From Polynucleobacter sp. Adler-ghost (GTDB taxonomy: Bacteria; Pseudomonadota; Gammaproteobacteria; Burkholderiales; Burkholderiaceae): DNA of 64,000 nt. Shown one piece after another: positions 25,230 to 35,987 of the stretch. The notes beneath the pieces are model-generated. The model was given only the letters and a program-made list of their open reading frames with translations. It was not told the origin of the DNA and did not search any database. The position numbers and the translations under genes were made by a program. Where the stretch lies: positions 1,460,586-1,524,585 of the forward strand of contig NZ_CP061320.1 of assembly GCF_018688495.1 (NCBI RefSeq), written 5' to 3'. Numbering within the stretch: position 1 is the stretch's first letter; the number at the start of each line of letters is the position of its first letter.

Positions 25230-27095
25230 TTAGATTTCTGCAACATTCTTACCGGCTAATGCCCTCTTAATGCTGGCATTCATGCGCTTTTGGGCAAACT
25301 CGTCGGTAGCCTTAGCGGCATGATCGACTGCTTTTCTGAGAATGGCGCTATCAGTTTCTTCTGTAAGCAACTTTTGCAAGACGGCCATTTCTTGATCAAC
25401 CTCAGCCTGCTCTTGAGAATTCAATAATCCACGATCAGAATCTAAAGCAGTTTGTACAGCATCTAATAAACGCTGCGCATTCACCTGCTCTTCACGCAAA
25501 GATCTTGAAAGGAGGTCTATTTTGGCTGAGGCAAAACCATCTTGCAGCATTCGGGCAATCTCAGCATCAGTCAGACCATAGGATGGCTTAATATCTATTG
25601 AGGCTTGCACACCTGAACCCTGCTCCATGGCGCTTACAGAGAGCAATCCATCTGCATCTACTTGATAGGTCACGCGTATACGGGCAGCACCAGCAGCCAT
25701 TGGCGGGATGCCACGCAATTCAAACTTACCTAAAGAGCGACAGTCTTGTGCTAACTCCCTCTCACCCTGCACTACCTGAATTGCTAAAGCAGTTTGGCCA
25801 TCTTTAAAGGTCGTGAAATCCTGAGCACGCGCTACCGGAATAGGTGTGTTGCGCGGAATAATTTTTTCCACCAAGCCACCCATGGTTTCAACGCCAAGAG
25901 ACAGTGGAATGACATCCAAGAGGAGCCACTCATCGTCCTTGCTTTGATTGCCAGCAAGTAAGTCAGCCTGCATTGCGGCGCCTAAAGCAACAACCTGATC
26001 TGGATTGAGATTATTTAAGGGTTTAGTGCCGAAGAGCTCGCCCACCGCACGTTGCACATGAGGCATACGAGTTGCCCCACCAACCATCACGACGCCTTTG
26101 ACTTCATCAGCCTTAAGGCCTGCATCGCGCAAGGCTTTCTTCACGGCAAGCAAAGTCTTGTTGATTAAGTTTTGCGTGATTTCAAAAAACTGCGCCTGGC
26201 TCACTCCCACATTAATCACAGTGCCATCAGCAAGAGTTTCATGAACACGTGCTAATGGGTTATGGCTCAATTGCTCTTTAGCATGTTTGCAAGAGAGTAA
26301 GAGCTTACGATGATCCTGAATCGACAGTGGTGGAAGCTTAGCTTGCTCAATCACCCAACAATAGAGGCGATGGTCAAAATCATCGCCTCCCAAAGCAGAA
26401 TCGCCGCCGGTAGAGAGTACTTCAAATACCCCTCTGCTCATACGCAAAATGGAGATATCAAAAGTGCCGCCACCTAAATCGTAAACCGCGTAGATGCCCT
26501 CGGAGGCATTATCTAAACCATAGGCAATGGCAGCAGCAGTAGGCTCATTGAGCAGACGTAAAACTTCAATGCCTGCCAACTTCGCAGCATCTTTAGTTGC
26601 TTGACGCTGAGCATCATCAAAATAAGCGGGCACGGTAATCACCGCACCAACGATGTCGTCATTAACTGAGTCTTCTGCCAACTGGCGCAAGCGCGCCAAA
26701 ATTTCTGCTGAAACTTCAATGGGGCTCTTGTCACCTGCTACCGTTTTGATCTTTAACATCCCAGGCTCGTCAACGAAGTCGTAGGGAGTGCTTTCGATAT
26801 TCTCTACATCGACAATACCCCGGCCCATGAAACGTTTCACAGAAACAATCGTATTTTTGGTATCAGAGACAATACTTTCGGCAGCCTCGAAGCCGGCTTG
26901 GGTTCTACCGTTTGGGAGATAACGCACCACAGAAGGAAGTAACTCGCGCCCTTCTGAATCAGGGAGAACCTTAGGTAAGGCATCCCGCACAATTGCGACC
27001 AAGGAGTTAGTGGTACCCAAGTCAATACCTACCGCAATCCGACGTTGATGCGGAGCAAGTGATTTACCAGGTTCGGAGATTTGTAATAAGGCCAT
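25230..27095 (-). CDS. hscA: Fe-S assembly Hsp70 chaperone HscA
   Basis: A 621-residue DnaK-like chaperone specialised for handing clusters from IscU to apo-proteins. The ATPase domain has [27 protein letters not shown] and [10 protein letters not shown]. The substrate domain follows with [14 protein letters not shown]. The length matches HscA, which lacks the long DnaK tail. It recognises the LPPVK motif of IscU, which is intact in this cluster. It is encoded between hscB and fdx with short spacers. Confidence 0.97.
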   Translation of the reverse strand: MALLQISEPGKSLAPHQRRIAVGIDLGTTNSLVAIVRDALPKVLPDSEGRELLPSVVRYLPNGRTQAGFEAAESIVSDTKNTIVSVKRFMGRGIVDVENIESTPYDFVDEPGMLKIKTVAGDKSPIEVSAEILARLRQLAEDSVNDDIVGAVITVPAYFDDAQRQATKDAAKLAGIEVLRLLNEPTAAAIAYGLDNASEGIYAVYDLGGGTFDISILRMSRGVFEVLSTGGDSALGGDDFDHRLYCWVIEQAKLPPLSIQDHRKLLLSCKHAKEQLSHNPLARVHETLADGTVINVGVSQAQFFEITQNLINKTLLAVKKALRDAGLKADEVKGVVMVGGATRMPHVQRAVGELFGTKPLNNLNPDQVVALGAAMQADLLAGNQSKDDEWLLLDVIPLSLGVETMGGLVEKIIPRNTPIPVARAQDFTTFKDGQTALAIQVVQGERELAQDCRSLGKFELRGIPPMAAGAARIRVTYQVDADGLLSVSAMEQGSGVQASIDIKPSYGLTDAEIARMLQDGFASAKIDLLSRSLREEQVNAQRLLDAVQTALDSDRGLLNSQEQAEVDQEMAVLQKLLTEETDSAILRKAVDHAAKATDEFAQKRMNASIKRALAGKNVAEI

Positions 27096-27113
27096 GGGGT
27101 CTAGAGTGTAAAG

Positions 27114-27653
27114 CTATACCAAAGCTGAGATAGCATCATCTAGCTCTAGCGCAAACTTATCAATAAAAAGCAGACCTCTAAGCAACTCAGCTGCGCGCTC
27201 ATAGTTCTGAGCTCCATCGATAGCCTGTGTAATTTCTACCAAGATATCTCGTTTAGCTTGATCAACCTCTTCAGCTAGAGCTTCGAGAGCACCGAGATCC
27301 TCATCTTGATCTTCGAGACTTTCACGCCATTCCATTTGCTTCATCAGAAAAGCAGCTGGCATGGCCGTATTGGTCTCAAGACGCGCATCCACTTTGTGGA
27401 GTTGGCAAAGGTAGAGCCCACGCTGAATGGGATTTTTCAAAGTTTGAAATGCAGTATTTGCCAGGGTAGCCATTTGCATTGCCAACCTTTGCTCGGTATC
27501 GCTACCGCGAGCATGGCGATCAGGATGCACTTCTTTTTGGATCGCTAAATAAGCTTGATCCAATGCAGACAAATCTAGGTTGAATTGCTGTTCTAAACCA
27601 AAGAAACGAAAGTAATTGTCAGACGCGGAAGGATTCACCACAACCACACTCAT
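27114..27653 (-). CDS. hscB: Fe-S assembly J-domain co-chaperone HscB
   Basis: A 179-residue co-chaperone that brings IscU to HscA and stimulates its ATPase. The N-terminal J domain (about residues 13-85) contains the HPD motif in [11 protein letters not shown]. The C-terminal three-helix bundle binds IscU. The start codon lies inside the 3' end of iscA, giving a 35-base overlap, which suggests coupled translation. The length is normal. Confidence 0.95.
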   Translation of the reverse strand: MSVVVVNPSASDNYFRFFGLEQQFNLDLSALDQAYLAIQKEVHPDRHARGSDTEQRLAMQMATLANTAFQTLKNPIQRGLYLCQLHKVDARLETNTAMPAAFLMKQMEWRESLEDQDEDLGALEALAEEVDQAKRDILVEITQAIDGAQNYERAAELLRGLLFIDKFALELDDAISALV

Positions 27654-27942
27654 CTTTTACATTCGGGTTTTGGAACTTAAAGCCTTCGTTCAAACCTTCA
27701 CGTACAAAGTCTAATTCGGTGCCATCTAAATAGGCTAAGCTCTTAGGATCAATAAAGATGGTGATGCCATTAGATTCAAATTTCACATCTTCGGGAGCGG
27801 CCTCATCCACATATTCCAATTGATAGGCCAAGCCTGAGCAACCAGTAGTGCGAACACCTAAGCGTAAGCCGCAACCTTTTCCACGCTTATCTAAATTGCG
27901 CTGAACATGTTTCGCTGCTTTGTCGGTTAAGGAAATTGCCAT
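27619..27942 (-). CDS. iscA: Iron-sulfur carrier IscA
   Basis: A 107-residue A-type carrier that binds iron or a cluster with Cys35 (TTGCSGLAY), Cys99 and Cys101 (DECGCGESF). The start at [10 protein letters not shown] is chosen by family length; a longer open frame upstream has no family similarity and would run into iscU. The 3' end overlaps hscB by 35 bases. It follows iscU by 19 bases. Confidence 0.95.
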   Translation of the reverse strand: MAISLTDKAAKHVQRNLDKRGKGCGLRLGVRTTGCSGLAYQLEYVDEAAPEDVKFESNGITIFIDPKSLAYLDGTELDFVREGLNEGFKFQNPNVKDECGCGESFRV

Positions 27943-27961
27943 GATGAAAGCCTTTTTATCT

Positions 27962-28348
27962 TTACAGGGCCGGATGCTTTTCTTTGTAATCAGCCACTGC
28001 TGCCTTGATGGCATCTTCAGCCAAGATAGAGCAGTGAATTTTTACTGGTGGCAAAGCCAACTCTTCAGCAATCAAGGAGTTCTTAATCTCTAAGGCCTGA
28101 TCCAAGGTTTTGCCTTTAACCCACTCAGTGACTAATGAGGAGGATGCAATTGCAGAACCGCAACCATAGGTCTTGAACTTGGCATCTTCAATCACGCCCT
28201 GATCGTTTACACGAATCTGTAGCTTCATCACGTCACCACACGCAGGTGCGCCGACCATGCCAGTACCTACTTGGTCATCGCCTTTTTCAAAAGAACCCAC
28301 ATTGCGGGGATTTTCATAATGATCAATTACTTTATCGCTATATGCCAT
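27962..28348 (-). CDS. iscU: Iron-sulfur cluster scaffold IscU
   Basis: A 128-residue scaffold where clusters are first built with sulfur from IscS. All three ligand cysteines are present: Cys37 (GAPACGDV), Cys63 ([10 protein letters not shown]) and Cys106. The LPPVK chaperone-recognition motif is at residues 99-103, directly before KIHCS. The length and sequence are typical. It lies 57 bases after iscS. Confidence 0.97.
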   Translation of the reverse strand: MAYSDKVIDHYENPRNVGSFEKGDDQVGTGMVGAPACGDVMKLQIRVNDQGVIEDAKFKTYGCGSAIASSSLVTEWVKGKTLDQALEIKNSLIAEELALPPVKIHCSILAEDAIKAAVADYKEKHPAL

Positions 28349-28405
28349 GGTATTTTCTCGCTATCTCTTTTATCTTTAATCTTGCTTCAATATATTTAAT
28401 AACTC

Positions 28406-29665
28406 TTAGTGAGCTGCCCACTGGATGGTGCTGAGGTCAATACCATCCTTAAACATTTCCCATAAAGGTGAAAGTTCACGTAACTTTGCAATCTTCTCTT
28501 TAACCAATTTGATCGTGAAATCCACTTCTTCTTCAGTAGTAAAGCGTCCCAAAGTAAAACGAATTGAGCTGTGTGCTAATTCATCATTACGACCAAGAGC
28601 GCGCAATACATAAGAAGGCTCTAAGGATGCTGAAGTACATGCAGAACCAGAGGAAATAGCCAGGTCTTTCAAGGCCATCAACATCGACTCGCCCTCAACA
28701 TAGTTAAAGCTGATATTGAGGTTATGTGGAACACGATGCTCCATATCTCCGTTAACGTAAACCTCTTCAATATCCTTCAAGCCATTGAGCAAGCGATCAC
28801 GTAAAGCACGGATGCGAGCATTGCCCGAGGTCATCTCAAGGCGTGCGATACGGAAAGCTTCGCCCAAACCAACGATTTGATGGACGGCTAATGTGCCAGA
28901 ACGCATACCGCGCTCATGACCGCCACCATGAATCTGCGCCTCAATACGAATCCGGGGCTTACGACGCACAAATAAGGCGCCGATACCTTTAGGGCCATAG
29001 GTCTTATGAGCAGAAAAACTCATTAAATCCACTTTAGTTTTCTCTAAATCAATTTCAACTTTGCCAGTAGCTTGCGCTGCATCCACATGAAAAATTACAC
29101 CACGTGAGCGGCATAGCTCCCCAATGCGTGGAATGTCTTGGATCACGCCAATCTCGTTATTGACATACATCACTGACAACAAAATAGTGCCTGGCTTCAT
29201 TGCCGCTTCTAGCTGAGCGAAATCAATCAAACCATTTGGCAGAACATCTAAGTAAGTCACTTCAAAACCTTCGCGCTCAAGCTCGCGACAAGTGTCTAAA
29301 GTAGCCTTGTGTTCAGTCTTGACCGTAATGATGTGATTGCCACGATCTTTGTAAAAGTGCGCTGCACCCTTAAGCGCTAAATTAATACTTTCAGTTGCGC
29401 CACTAGTAAATACGATCTCCCTTGGGTCGGCATGCACTAACTGGGCGACTTCTGAACGCGCCCACTCAACTGCTTCCTCTGCAGCCCATCCGTAGGCATG
29501 GCTACGAGATGCAGCATTACCAAATTGCTCGCGCAAGTAAGGCAACATCTTATCTACCACGCGCGGATCAATCGGAGTAGTAGCCGAATAGTCCATATAA
29601 ACCGGAAAATGCTTAGGACTAAACATCGGTATTGACTGCTGGGGAATGTCTTGTGGTGCGTTCAT
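28406..29665 (-). CDS. iscS: Cysteine desulfurase IscS
   Basis: A 419-residue pyridoxal phosphate enzyme that takes sulfur from cysteine for iron-sulfur clusters and thiolated tRNA. The PLP lysine is in [12 protein letters not shown], and the mobile-loop Cys is in [14 protein letters not shown]. The N-terminus has about 15 extra residues before [15 protein letters not shown] compared with E. coli IscS. Gene order and motifs leave little doubt. Confidence 0.97.
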   Translation of the reverse strand: MNAPQDIPQQSIPMFSPKHFPVYMDYSATTPIDPRVVDKMLPYLREQFGNAASRSHAYGWAAEEAVEWARSEVAQLVHADPREIVFTSGATESINLALKGAAHFYKDRGNHIITVKTEHKATLDTCRELEREGFEVTYLDVLPNGLIDFAQLEAAMKPGTILLSVMYVNNEIGVIQDIPRIGELCRSRGVIFHVDAAQATGKVEIDLEKTKVDLMSFSAHKTYGPKGIGALFVRRKPRIRIEAQIHGGGHERGMRSGTLAVHQIVGLGEAFRIARLEMTSGNARIRALRDRLLNGLKDIEEVYVNGDMEHRVPHNLNISFNYVEGESMLMALKDLAISSGSACTSASLEPSYVLRALGRNDELAHSSIRFTLGRFTTEEEVDFTIKLVKEKIAKLRELSPLWEMFKDGIDLSTIQWAAH

Positions 29666-29708
29666 TTTTTGCTTATCGATTAACAGGTAAAGAGATTGAT
29701 CTCTTGGA

Positions 29709-30278
29709 TTAACTTTGCCGAGCTAGATTAAAAACAGAATTCACAAGAGGACGCTTCGGGGCATCTTCTTTCTTTGCTGCGACTGCTGGTGCTAGCTTTT
29801 CTGCCTTAACACTGTCAGCCTTAATTTTCTTGGGGCGCAAATCATGCAATACGATTCCGCGTCCAGATTGCTGGTGTACCAAGTCTCGTAATGACACGGA
29901 ACTAAGGTATTCCACCATCTTGGCATTGAGGTTTGACCAAAGATCATGAGTCATGCAATGACCTTGATTTTCTTCATCGGTATGACAGTTGCCCTTACCG
30001 CCACATTGCGTTGCGTCCAGAGGCTCGTCTACGGCCACAATAATGTCGGCCACGCTAATTTCCTCAGATTTACGGGCTAGGGTGTAACCACCGCCAGGAC
30101 CTCGAGTACTTTCAACGATATTGAAACGGCGTAACTTGCCAAATAGTTGCTCTAAATAAGAGAGGGAGATCTTTTGTCTTTGGCTAATTCCAGCCAAAGT
30201 TACAGGCCCGTGCGTCTCACGCAGGGCTAAATCGATCATTGCGGTTACTGCAAAACGGCCTTTAGTTGTAAGTCTCAT
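29709..30278 (-). CDS. iscR: Iron-sulfur cluster regulator IscR
   Basis: A 189-residue Rrf2-family regulator that senses the cellular iron-sulfur state through its own [2Fe-2S] cluster. The winged helix includes [16 protein letters not shown] and [13 protein letters not shown]. Cluster ligands are Cys92, Cys98 and Cys108 with His111. The last spacing is four residues longer than in E. coli IscR (C-x9-C instead of C-x5-C). A Lys/Ala-rich tail follows. It leads the isc operon, and an IscR-type operator lies 81 bases upstream of its start. Confidence 0.95.
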   Translation of the reverse strand: MRLTTKGRFAVTAMIDLALRETHGPVTLAGISQRQKISLSYLEQLFGKLRRFNIVESTRGPGGGYTLARKSEEISVADIIVAVDEPLDATQCGGKGNCHTDEENQGHCMTHDLWSNLNAKMVEYLSSVSLRDLVHQQSGRGIVLHDLRPKKIKADSVKAEKLAPAVAAKKEDAPKRPLVNSVFNLARQS

Positions 30279-30316
30279 ATGTCACCTTGGTAATGGATTG
30301 TTATGGACAGCTAACA

Positions 30317-30337
30317 GTCGGGCGGGTAATACCCGAC
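30317..30337. promoter_or_regulatory. GC-rich hairpin in the iscR leader
   Basis: GTCGGG (30317-30322) and CCCGAC (30332-30337) flank an inner GGGTAATACCC palindrome. It lies between the IscR-type site and the iscR start, so it would be in the 5' untranslated RNA or act as a second binding site. Confidence 0.4.
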
Positions 30338-30358
30338 CATTCCGCTCAACTTTACCAT

Positions 30359-30384
30359 ATACCCCACTAAATTGCTCAGGCATT
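30359..30384. promoter_or_regulatory. IscR-type operator in the iscR promoter
   Basis: The sequence ATACCCCACTAAATTGCTCA followed by GGCATT has the dyad shape of the type 1 IscR site known from iscR promoters (ATA..TGAC-AATTT-CTCGGG.AT). It overlaps the expected promoter of iscR, which fits autoregulation. The assignment is by eye. Confidence 0.55.
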
Positions 30385-30396
30385 AACCCCTCAACT

Positions 30397-32550
30397 TTAA
30401 ATGGCGTCCCGGGAACGTGCCCCAAATGCCATTTCCTTCACCTTAGTCAATCTATCGCGGGTAGATGCAGCCTTTTCAAACTCCAAATTCTTGGCCTCAG
30501 AGTTCATTTGCTTCTCTAAGCGCTTGATTTCACTTGCTAAATCCTTCTCACTCATATCCTCATAGCGTGCCCGCTCCTGCTCAACTTGCATCTCAGAGCG
30601 CTTCTCTTTAACGTCATAGACCCCATCAATGATGTCTTTAATACGCTTTTTAACGCCCCGTGGCTCAATACCATTGGCCTTATTGAAAGCAATTTGTTTG
30701 GTGCGGCGGCGCTCTGTTTCGCCCATTGCCCGCTTCATGGAATCGGTAATGCGGTCAGCATACAAAATCGCCTTACCTTTGACGTTTCGTGCCGCCCGAC
30801 CAATGGTCTGTATCAAGCTACGCTCAGAACGCAAAAAGCCCTCTTTATCTGCATCCAAAATGGCGACTAAAGAGACCTCTGGAATATCTAGGCCCTCGCG
30901 TAATAAATTAATACCTACCAATACGTCAAAGACACCTAAACGTAAGTCACGCAGAATTTCCACTCTCTCCACCGTATCAATATCGGAGTGTACGTAGCGT
31001 ACTTTTACTCCGCTATCTGATAAGTAATCCGTGAGTTGCTCAGCCATACGTTTTGTTAATACCGTTACTAAAACACGCTCATGGACTTTGACACGCTCAT
31101 GAATCTGATTCAGCAGATCGTCAACTTGAGTACTTGCTGGCAATACTTCGATTTCTGGATCGACTAATCCGGTTGGTCTTGCTACTTGCTCTACCACTTG
31201 TCCCGTATGCGTATTTTCGTAATCAGCCGGCGTTGCAGAGACAAACACGGTTTGACGCATCTTGGTTTCAAACTCAGTAAATTTGAGTGGGCGGTTATCC
31301 ATTGCTGAAGGCAAACGGAATCCAAACTCTACTAAGGTATGTTTGCGAGACTTATCGCCGTTATACATCGCGTTGAGCTGACCTATGAGGACATGACTCT
31401 CATCTAAAAACATGAGTGCGTCATTGGGCAAGTAGTCCACCAAGGTAGGCGGCGCCTCACCAGGCATAGCGCCTGAGAGGTGGCGAGAGTAGTTCTCAAT
31501 GCCCTTGCAAAAGCCCAACTCATTGAGCATCTCCAGATCAAAGCGGGTACGCTGCTCTAAACGCTGCGCTTCAACCAGCTTGCCATCTTTTACAAATTCA
31601 TCTAAGCGAATGCGTAACTCTGCTTTGATGGTTTCAATCGCCTTGAGAACGGTGTCACGCGGCGTGACGTAGTGCGAGCTTGGATAGACGGTAAAGCGTG
31701 GAATCTTCTGACGAATCTTTCCAGTAAGTGGATCGAAGAATTGCAAGCTCTCAATAACATCATCAAACAGTTCAACGCGCACCGCTAATTCATTATGCTC
31801 AGCCGGAAAAATATCAATCGTGTCGCCCCGGACTCGAAAAACACCGCGCTTGAAATCGGTTTCATTACGGTCGTATTGCATCGCAATTAAGCGCATCAAA
31901 ATATCGCGCTGACTCATCTTGTCGCCAGGGCGCAAAGTCATCACCATGCTGTGATAGTCACCCGGATTACCAATACCGTAAATTGCGGACACAGTGGCTA
32001 CGATGATGACATCGCGCCTCTCCAACAAACTCTTGGTTGCAGACAATCGCATTTGTTCAATATGTTCATTGATTGATGAATCCTTTTCAATAAACAAATC
32101 GCGTGTCGGAACGTAGGCCTCCGGCTGGTAGTAATCGTAGTAACTAACAAAGTACTCCACCGCATTTTTAGGGAAAAATTCTCGAAACTCACTATAGAGC
32201 TGGGCAGCTAGAGTCTTGTTTGGGGCAAAAATGATGGCGGGGCGACCTGTCCTAGCGATCACATTAGCCATAGTGAAGGTCTTACCCGAGCCGGTAACAC
32301 CCAACAGTGTCTGAAAGGTCAATCCATCCTCAATGCCAGCCACCAAAGCATCAATTGCGGCCGGCTGATCGCCTGCGGGCGGAAATGGCTGATAGAGCTG
32401 AAACGGGGAATCTGGGAAAGAAACGAATTTAGCTGGGTCTAAATCGTGGCCTACCTCGCCCAAAGGATCGGCTACAGGGGTTTTCTTGCTTTCGGCAACT
32501 TGGGAATTCGAGGAAGTTTTAGGCAACTTGGGGGGCATCTCAGCTATCAT
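30397..32550 (-). CDS. uvrB: Excinuclease ABC subunit B
   Basis: The DNA-damage recognition helicase-like subunit of UvrABC nucleotide excision repair, about 717 residues. Walker A is [16 protein letters not shown]. The beta-hairpin region has [12 protein letters not shown], and helicase motifs include [14 protein letters not shown] and QTIGRAARN. The C-terminal UVR motif ([16 protein letters not shown]) contacts UvrC. The N-terminus carries about 45 residues more than E. coli UvrB, rich in Pro, Lys and Ser. Starts at 32550 or 32538 are both possible; the longer frame to 32589 would need TTG. Confidence 0.96.
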   Translation of the reverse strand: MIAEMPPKLPKTSSNSQVAESKKTPVADPLGEVGHDLDPAKFVSFPDSPFQLYQPFPPAGDQPAAIDALVAGIEDGLTFQTLLGVTGSGKTFTMANVIARTGRPAIIFAPNKTLAAQLYSEFREFFPKNAVEYFVSYYDYYQPEAYVPTRDLFIEKDSSINEHIEQMRLSATKSLLERRDVIIVATVSAIYGIGNPGDYHSMVMTLRPGDKMSQRDILMRLIAMQYDRNETDFKRGVFRVRGDTIDIFPAEHNELAVRVELFDDVIESLQFFDPLTGKIRQKIPRFTVYPSSHYVTPRDTVLKAIETIKAELRIRLDEFVKDGKLVEAQRLEQRTRFDLEMLNELGFCKGIENYSRHLSGAMPGEAPPTLVDYLPNDALMFLDESHVLIGQLNAMYNGDKSRKHTLVEFGFRLPSAMDNRPLKFTEFETKMRQTVFVSATPADYENTHTGQVVEQVARPTGLVDPEIEVLPASTQVDDLLNQIHERVKVHERVLVTVLTKRMAEQLTDYLSDSGVKVRYVHSDIDTVERVEILRDLRLGVFDVLVGINLLREGLDIPEVSLVAILDADKEGFLRSERSLIQTIGRAARNVKGKAILYADRITDSMKRAMGETERRRTKQIAFNKANGIEPRGVKKRIKDIIDGVYDVKEKRSEMQVEQERARYEDMSEKDLASEIKRLEKQMNSEAKNLEFEKAASTRDRLTKVKEMAFGARSRDAI

Positions 32551-32699
32551 TTCAACTGTAAGTTTTAGTTCACAGCGAATTTTGTACAAACATCGATTTT
32601 GCCGTTTTTATTTGGAAATAGTTGAATCTAGCCTCAAAAACAGCCACTTAAAGCAAATTTAACTGAAATATCCCCTTATCCACCTTTTTTGACCATCAA

Positions 32700-33899
32700 A
32701 TGAACCTTTTTACTTCAGTCCAGCTAGCCCCTAAAGACCCTATTTTTGGCCTCACAGAAGCCTATGTCGCCGACCAACGCGCAGACAAGGTCAACCTAGG
32801 TGTTGGCGTTTATTACACCGACGAAGGCAAGGTACCTCTTTTGAAAGCGGTGATTCAGGCTGAAGAGGCGATTGTTGCAAAGCACTCACCACGCAGCTAC
32901 ATTCCAATCGAAGGCCCAAATCCATACAACAGTGCTGTTCAGAACTTATTGTTCGGCACCGACTCATCCCTCATTAAAGATGGTCGCGTGGTTACTGCTG
33001 AGTGTCTTGGTGGAACTGGTGCATTGCGCGTTGGCGCTGACTTTATCAAGCGCCTTAACTTAAATGCGCCTTGCGCAATTAGCAATCCAACTTGGGAAAA
33101 CCACCGCGGTATTTTTGAATCCGCTGGCTTTGAAGTAGTTGAGTACACCTACTTCGATGGCAAAACCCGCGGCGTAGATTTTGATGGCATGGTGAAGTCT
33201 TTAGAGTCTTTCCCAAAATACACCACCGTATTGCTGCATGCTTGCTGCCACAATCCAACCGGTGCTGACATTACCGAAGCGCAATGGCGTCAAGTGATCG
33301 ATATCTGTAAAGCAAAAGAACTCATTCCATTTTTAGACATGGCTTACCAGGGCTTTGCCGCTGGCATTGAGCAAGATGGTATTGCAGTTCGTTTGTTTGC
33401 TCAGTCTGGTATGTCGTTCTTTGTATCGAGCTCTTTCTCCAAATCGTTCTCACTGTATGGTGAGCGCGTTGGCGCTTTGTCTATCGTGACGCAAAGCAAA
33501 GATGAATCCACTCGTGTCCTCTCTCAATTGAAGCGCGTAATTCGTACAAATTATTCCAATCCTCCAACTCACGGCGCTGCAATTGCTGCCGCTGTTTTGA
33601 ATTCACCAGAACTCAGAAAGCTGTGGGAGGATGAATTGGCGCAGATGCGTGATCGCATTAAAGCAATGCGTCATGGTCTCGTAGAAAAATTGGCTGCTGC
33701 TGGCGTAAAGCAAGACTTTGCTTTTATTGAGGCTCAGCGTGGCATGTTCTCTTACTCTGGCTTAAGCGCTGAACAAGTTGAGCGACTACAAAAGGAAGAT
33801 GGTATTTACGCCCTCTCCACAGGTCGCATTTGTGTAGCCGCCCTCAATACTAAAAATATTGATAAGGTAGCTAAAGCAATCGCTCGTGTATTAGCATAA
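32700..33899 (+). CDS. tyrB: Aromatic amino acid/aspartate aminotransferase
   Basis: A 399-residue class I PLP transaminase that moves amino groups between aspartate or aromatic amino acids and 2-oxoglutarate. The PLP lysine is in SSSFSKSFSLYGERVG. ADKVNLGVGVYYTDEGKVP at the N-terminus and HACCHNPTGAD are typical of the AspC/TyrB group. Several residues match either AspC or TyrB, so the exact preference is uncertain. It is divergent from uvrB across about 150 bases. Confidence 0.9.
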   Translation: MNLFTSVQLAPKDPIFGLTEAYVADQRADKVNLGVGVYYTDEGKVPLLKAVIQAEEAIVAKHSPRSYIPIEGPNPYNSAVQNLLFGTDSSLIKDGRVVTAECLGGTGALRVGADFIKRLNLNAPCAISNPTWENHRGIFESAGFEVVEYTYFDGKTRGVDFDGMVKSLESFPKYTTVLLHACCHNPTGADITEAQWRQVIDICKAKELIPFLDMAYQGFAAGIEQDGIAVRLFAQSGMSFFVSSSFSKSFSLYGERVGALSIVTQSKDESTRVLSQLKRVIRTNYSNPPTHGAAIAAAVLNSPELRKLWEDELAQMRDRIKAMRHGLVEKLAAAGVKQDFAFIEAQRGMFSYSGLSAEQVERLQKEDGIYALSTGRICVAALNTKNIDKVAKAIARVLA

Positions 33900-33941
33900 C
33901 AAGGCGTCATAAGCGGTTACACTGGATTATCAGGAGGCATC

Positions 33942-35240
33942 ATGCTATATCAGTTACACGAATTTCAAAAAGCCTTACTTCAACCAATGAGCTCATGGGC
34001 TCGCGCTGCGTCTGAAGCTTTTATCAACGCTTCCAATCCAGCATCAAAGGTTCCGGGGTCTGAACGTCTAGCTGCAAGTTATGAACTTCTCTATCGTCTT
34101 GGTAAAGACTATAAAAAACCAGAATTTGGTATCCGCTCTGTACAGGCACATGGTCGCGAAGTAGCGATTCATGAAAGAACGATTGTTGCTAAACCATTCT
34201 GCAACCTCATTCGCTTTAAGCGCTTCTCTGACGATCTCGATGTCATCAAGAAACTGAAAGATGATCCAGTGGTGTTGGTGGTTGCACCCCTATCTGGACA
34301 CCATTCCACCTTATTGCGCGATACAGTCCGCACACTCTTACAAGATCACAAGGTCTATATCACTGACTGGATCGATGCTCGCATTGTTCCTGCGGATGCT
34401 GAGGATTTTGGCCTAGATGATTACGTTCACTATATTCAAGATTTTATTCGCGTTATCGGTGCGGAGGACTTACATGTTATCTCTGTCTGTCAGCCAACAG
34501 TTCCTACCTTAGGCGCAATCTCATTGATGGCCTCGGCCGGAGAAAAAACACCGGCTTCCATGATTATGATGGGCGGCCCAATTGATGCACGCAAATCACC
34601 AACCGCTGTTAACAACTTAGCGGATCAAAAGTCTTATGACTGGTTTGAAAGTCATGTGATTTACAGAGTACCTCCAAGCTATCCTGGTGCAGGCCGCAAA
34701 GTCTATCCAGGTTTCTTACAGCACACTGGCTTTATTGCCATGAATCCACAGAACCATATGCAGTCACATTGGGACTACTTCCAAAACTTAGTCCGCGGCG
34801 ATGAGCAGGACGCTGAAGCGCATATTCGTTTTTATGACGAGTACAACGCCGTGCTTGATATGGATGCGAAGTTCTACTTAGACACCATCAAAACTGTATT
34901 CCAAGACTATTCCCTACCGAATGGTACATGGGCAGTATCTGGCGATCTAGTGAAGCCACAAGATATTAAAAAAACTGCACTTCTTACTGTAGAAGGTGAG
35001 TTAGACGACATCTCCGGTAGCGGACAAACTCGCGCAGCACATGCATTGTGTGCAGGAATTCCAAAAGCCGATAAGGATCACTACGAAGTTGCTGGCGCTG
35101 GTCACTATGGCATATTCTCAGGTCGTCGTTGGCGCGAGAAGGTGTATCCAAAGATTAAATCGTTTATTCGTGAGCACCAAGGTGTTCAGAAGAAAACGCG
35201 TGCTAGACCTCCAAAACTAGAGGGTTCAAAGTCTGCATAA
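33942..35240 (+). CDS. phaZ: Intracellular polyhydroxyalkanoate depolymerase
   Basis: A 432-residue alpha/beta-hydrolase-like enzyme that degrades stored polyhydroxybutyrate in the cytoplasm. The nucleophile is a Cys (Cys183 in VISVCQPTVPTLGA), as in Ralstonia PhaZ1, and the catalytic His is in GAGHYGIFSG. DWIDARIVP and HTGFIAMNPQNH are family segments. The C-terminal 20 residues are basic. It has a good GGAGG ribosome binding site, and a hairpin follows. No PHA synthase gene is in the window. Confidence 0.94.
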   Translation: MLYQLHEFQKALLQPMSSWARAASEAFINASNPASKVPGSERLAASYELLYRLGKDYKKPEFGIRSVQAHGREVAIHERTIVAKPFCNLIRFKRFSDDLDVIKKLKDDPVVLVVAPLSGHHSTLLRDTVRTLLQDHKVYITDWIDARIVPADAEDFGLDDYVHYIQDFIRVIGAEDLHVISVCQPTVPTLGAISLMASAGEKTPASMIMMGGPIDARKSPTAVNNLADQKSYDWFESHVIYRVPPSYPGAGRKVYPGFLQHTGFIAMNPQNHMQSHWDYFQNLVRGDEQDAEAHIRFYDEYNAVLDMDAKFYLDTIKTVFQDYSLPNGTWAVSGDLVKPQDIKKTALLTVEGELDDISGSGQTRAAHALCAGIPKADKDHYEVAGAGHYGIFSGRRWREKVYPKIKSFIREHQGVQKKTRARPPKLEGSKSA

Positions 35241-35247
35241 ATCAGCG

Positions 35248-35277
35248 GCGCGACTTTCGGGTCGCGCTTCTAGTTTT
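35248..35277 (+). terminator. Hairpin after phaZ, probable terminator
   Basis: GCGCGAC pairs with GTCGCGC around a 6-base loop, then TTCTAGTTTT. The T-run is interrupted, so it may be a weak terminator. Confidence 0.6.
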
Positions 35278-35282
35278 AGGGC

Positions 35283-35987
35283 GTGCAAATTGCAATGAAT
35301 ATAAAGCAGACGAAAGAACTTGCAGATCGTCTCGAGGATATTCTTCCTCAAACCCAATGTACTAAATGCAGCTACCCAGATTGCCGAGCCTATGCGCAAG
35401 CGATGGCAACAGGTGAGGCCTTACCCAATCGCTGCCCTCCTGGCGGAATTGTAGGTATCGAGCGACTGAGCGCAATTCTGACACCCATCTTTCCTCAAGA
35501 TGCGTTTGAACTACACCCTACAATCAATTCTGAATGTGGCTTAGAGCGCCCTAGACCTGTTGCATTCATAGACCCTACGACTTGTATTGGTTGCACGCTT
35601 TGTATTCAAGCTTGTCCTGTAGATGCGATTGTCGGTGCCTCTAAGCAGATGCATGTGGTCTTAAGTGATTGGTGCACAGGTTGTGATCTATGCATCCCTC
35701 CTTGCCCTGTAGACTGCATCACTATGCTTGATGTGACTGACAAAAAAACTGGTTGGGATGCCTGGTCTCAGGAATTAGCGGATTTGGCGCGTACAAGATA
35801 TGCAACTCGTAATATCCGATTAGATCGCGAGCAACGCGACAATGATGAGCGACTTGCAAAGAAAGCTGCCGCTAAACTAGCTGTAGTGAATGCAGAGAAT
35901 CCCGATTCAGAAGCTGCTCGAAAAGAGCAGGAAAGAAAGCGGGCCATCATTGCAGCTGCTATTGCGCGAGCTCAGCAACAGAAATGA
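35283..35987 (+). CDS. rsxB: RsxB/RnfB-like iron-sulfur protein without a membrane anchor
   Basis: A 234-residue ferredoxin-like protein. It has the RnfB-type domain CTKCSYPDCRAYAQAM...NRCPPGG, then two [4Fe-4S] sites, CIGCTLCIQACPVDAI and CTGCDLCIPPCPVDCI, and an Ala/Lys/Glu-rich tail. E. coli RsxB has an N-terminal membrane helix; here the chain goes almost straight into the cluster domain, so it is probably soluble. It stands alone before nth, whereas in enterics the complete rsxABCDGE set precedes nth. The GTG at 35283 is the track start; an ATG at 35295 is possible. Confidence 0.85.
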   Translation: MQIAMNIKQTKELADRLEDILPQTQCTKCSYPDCRAYAQAMATGEALPNRCPPGGIVGIERLSAILTPIFPQDAFELHPTINSECGLERPRPVAFIDPTTCIGCTLCIQACPVDAIVGASKQMHVVLSDWCTGCDLCIPPCPVDCITMLDVTDKKTGWDAWSQELADLARTRYATRNIRLDREQRDNDERLAKKAAAKLAVVNAENPDSEAARKEQERKRAIIAAAIARAQQQK

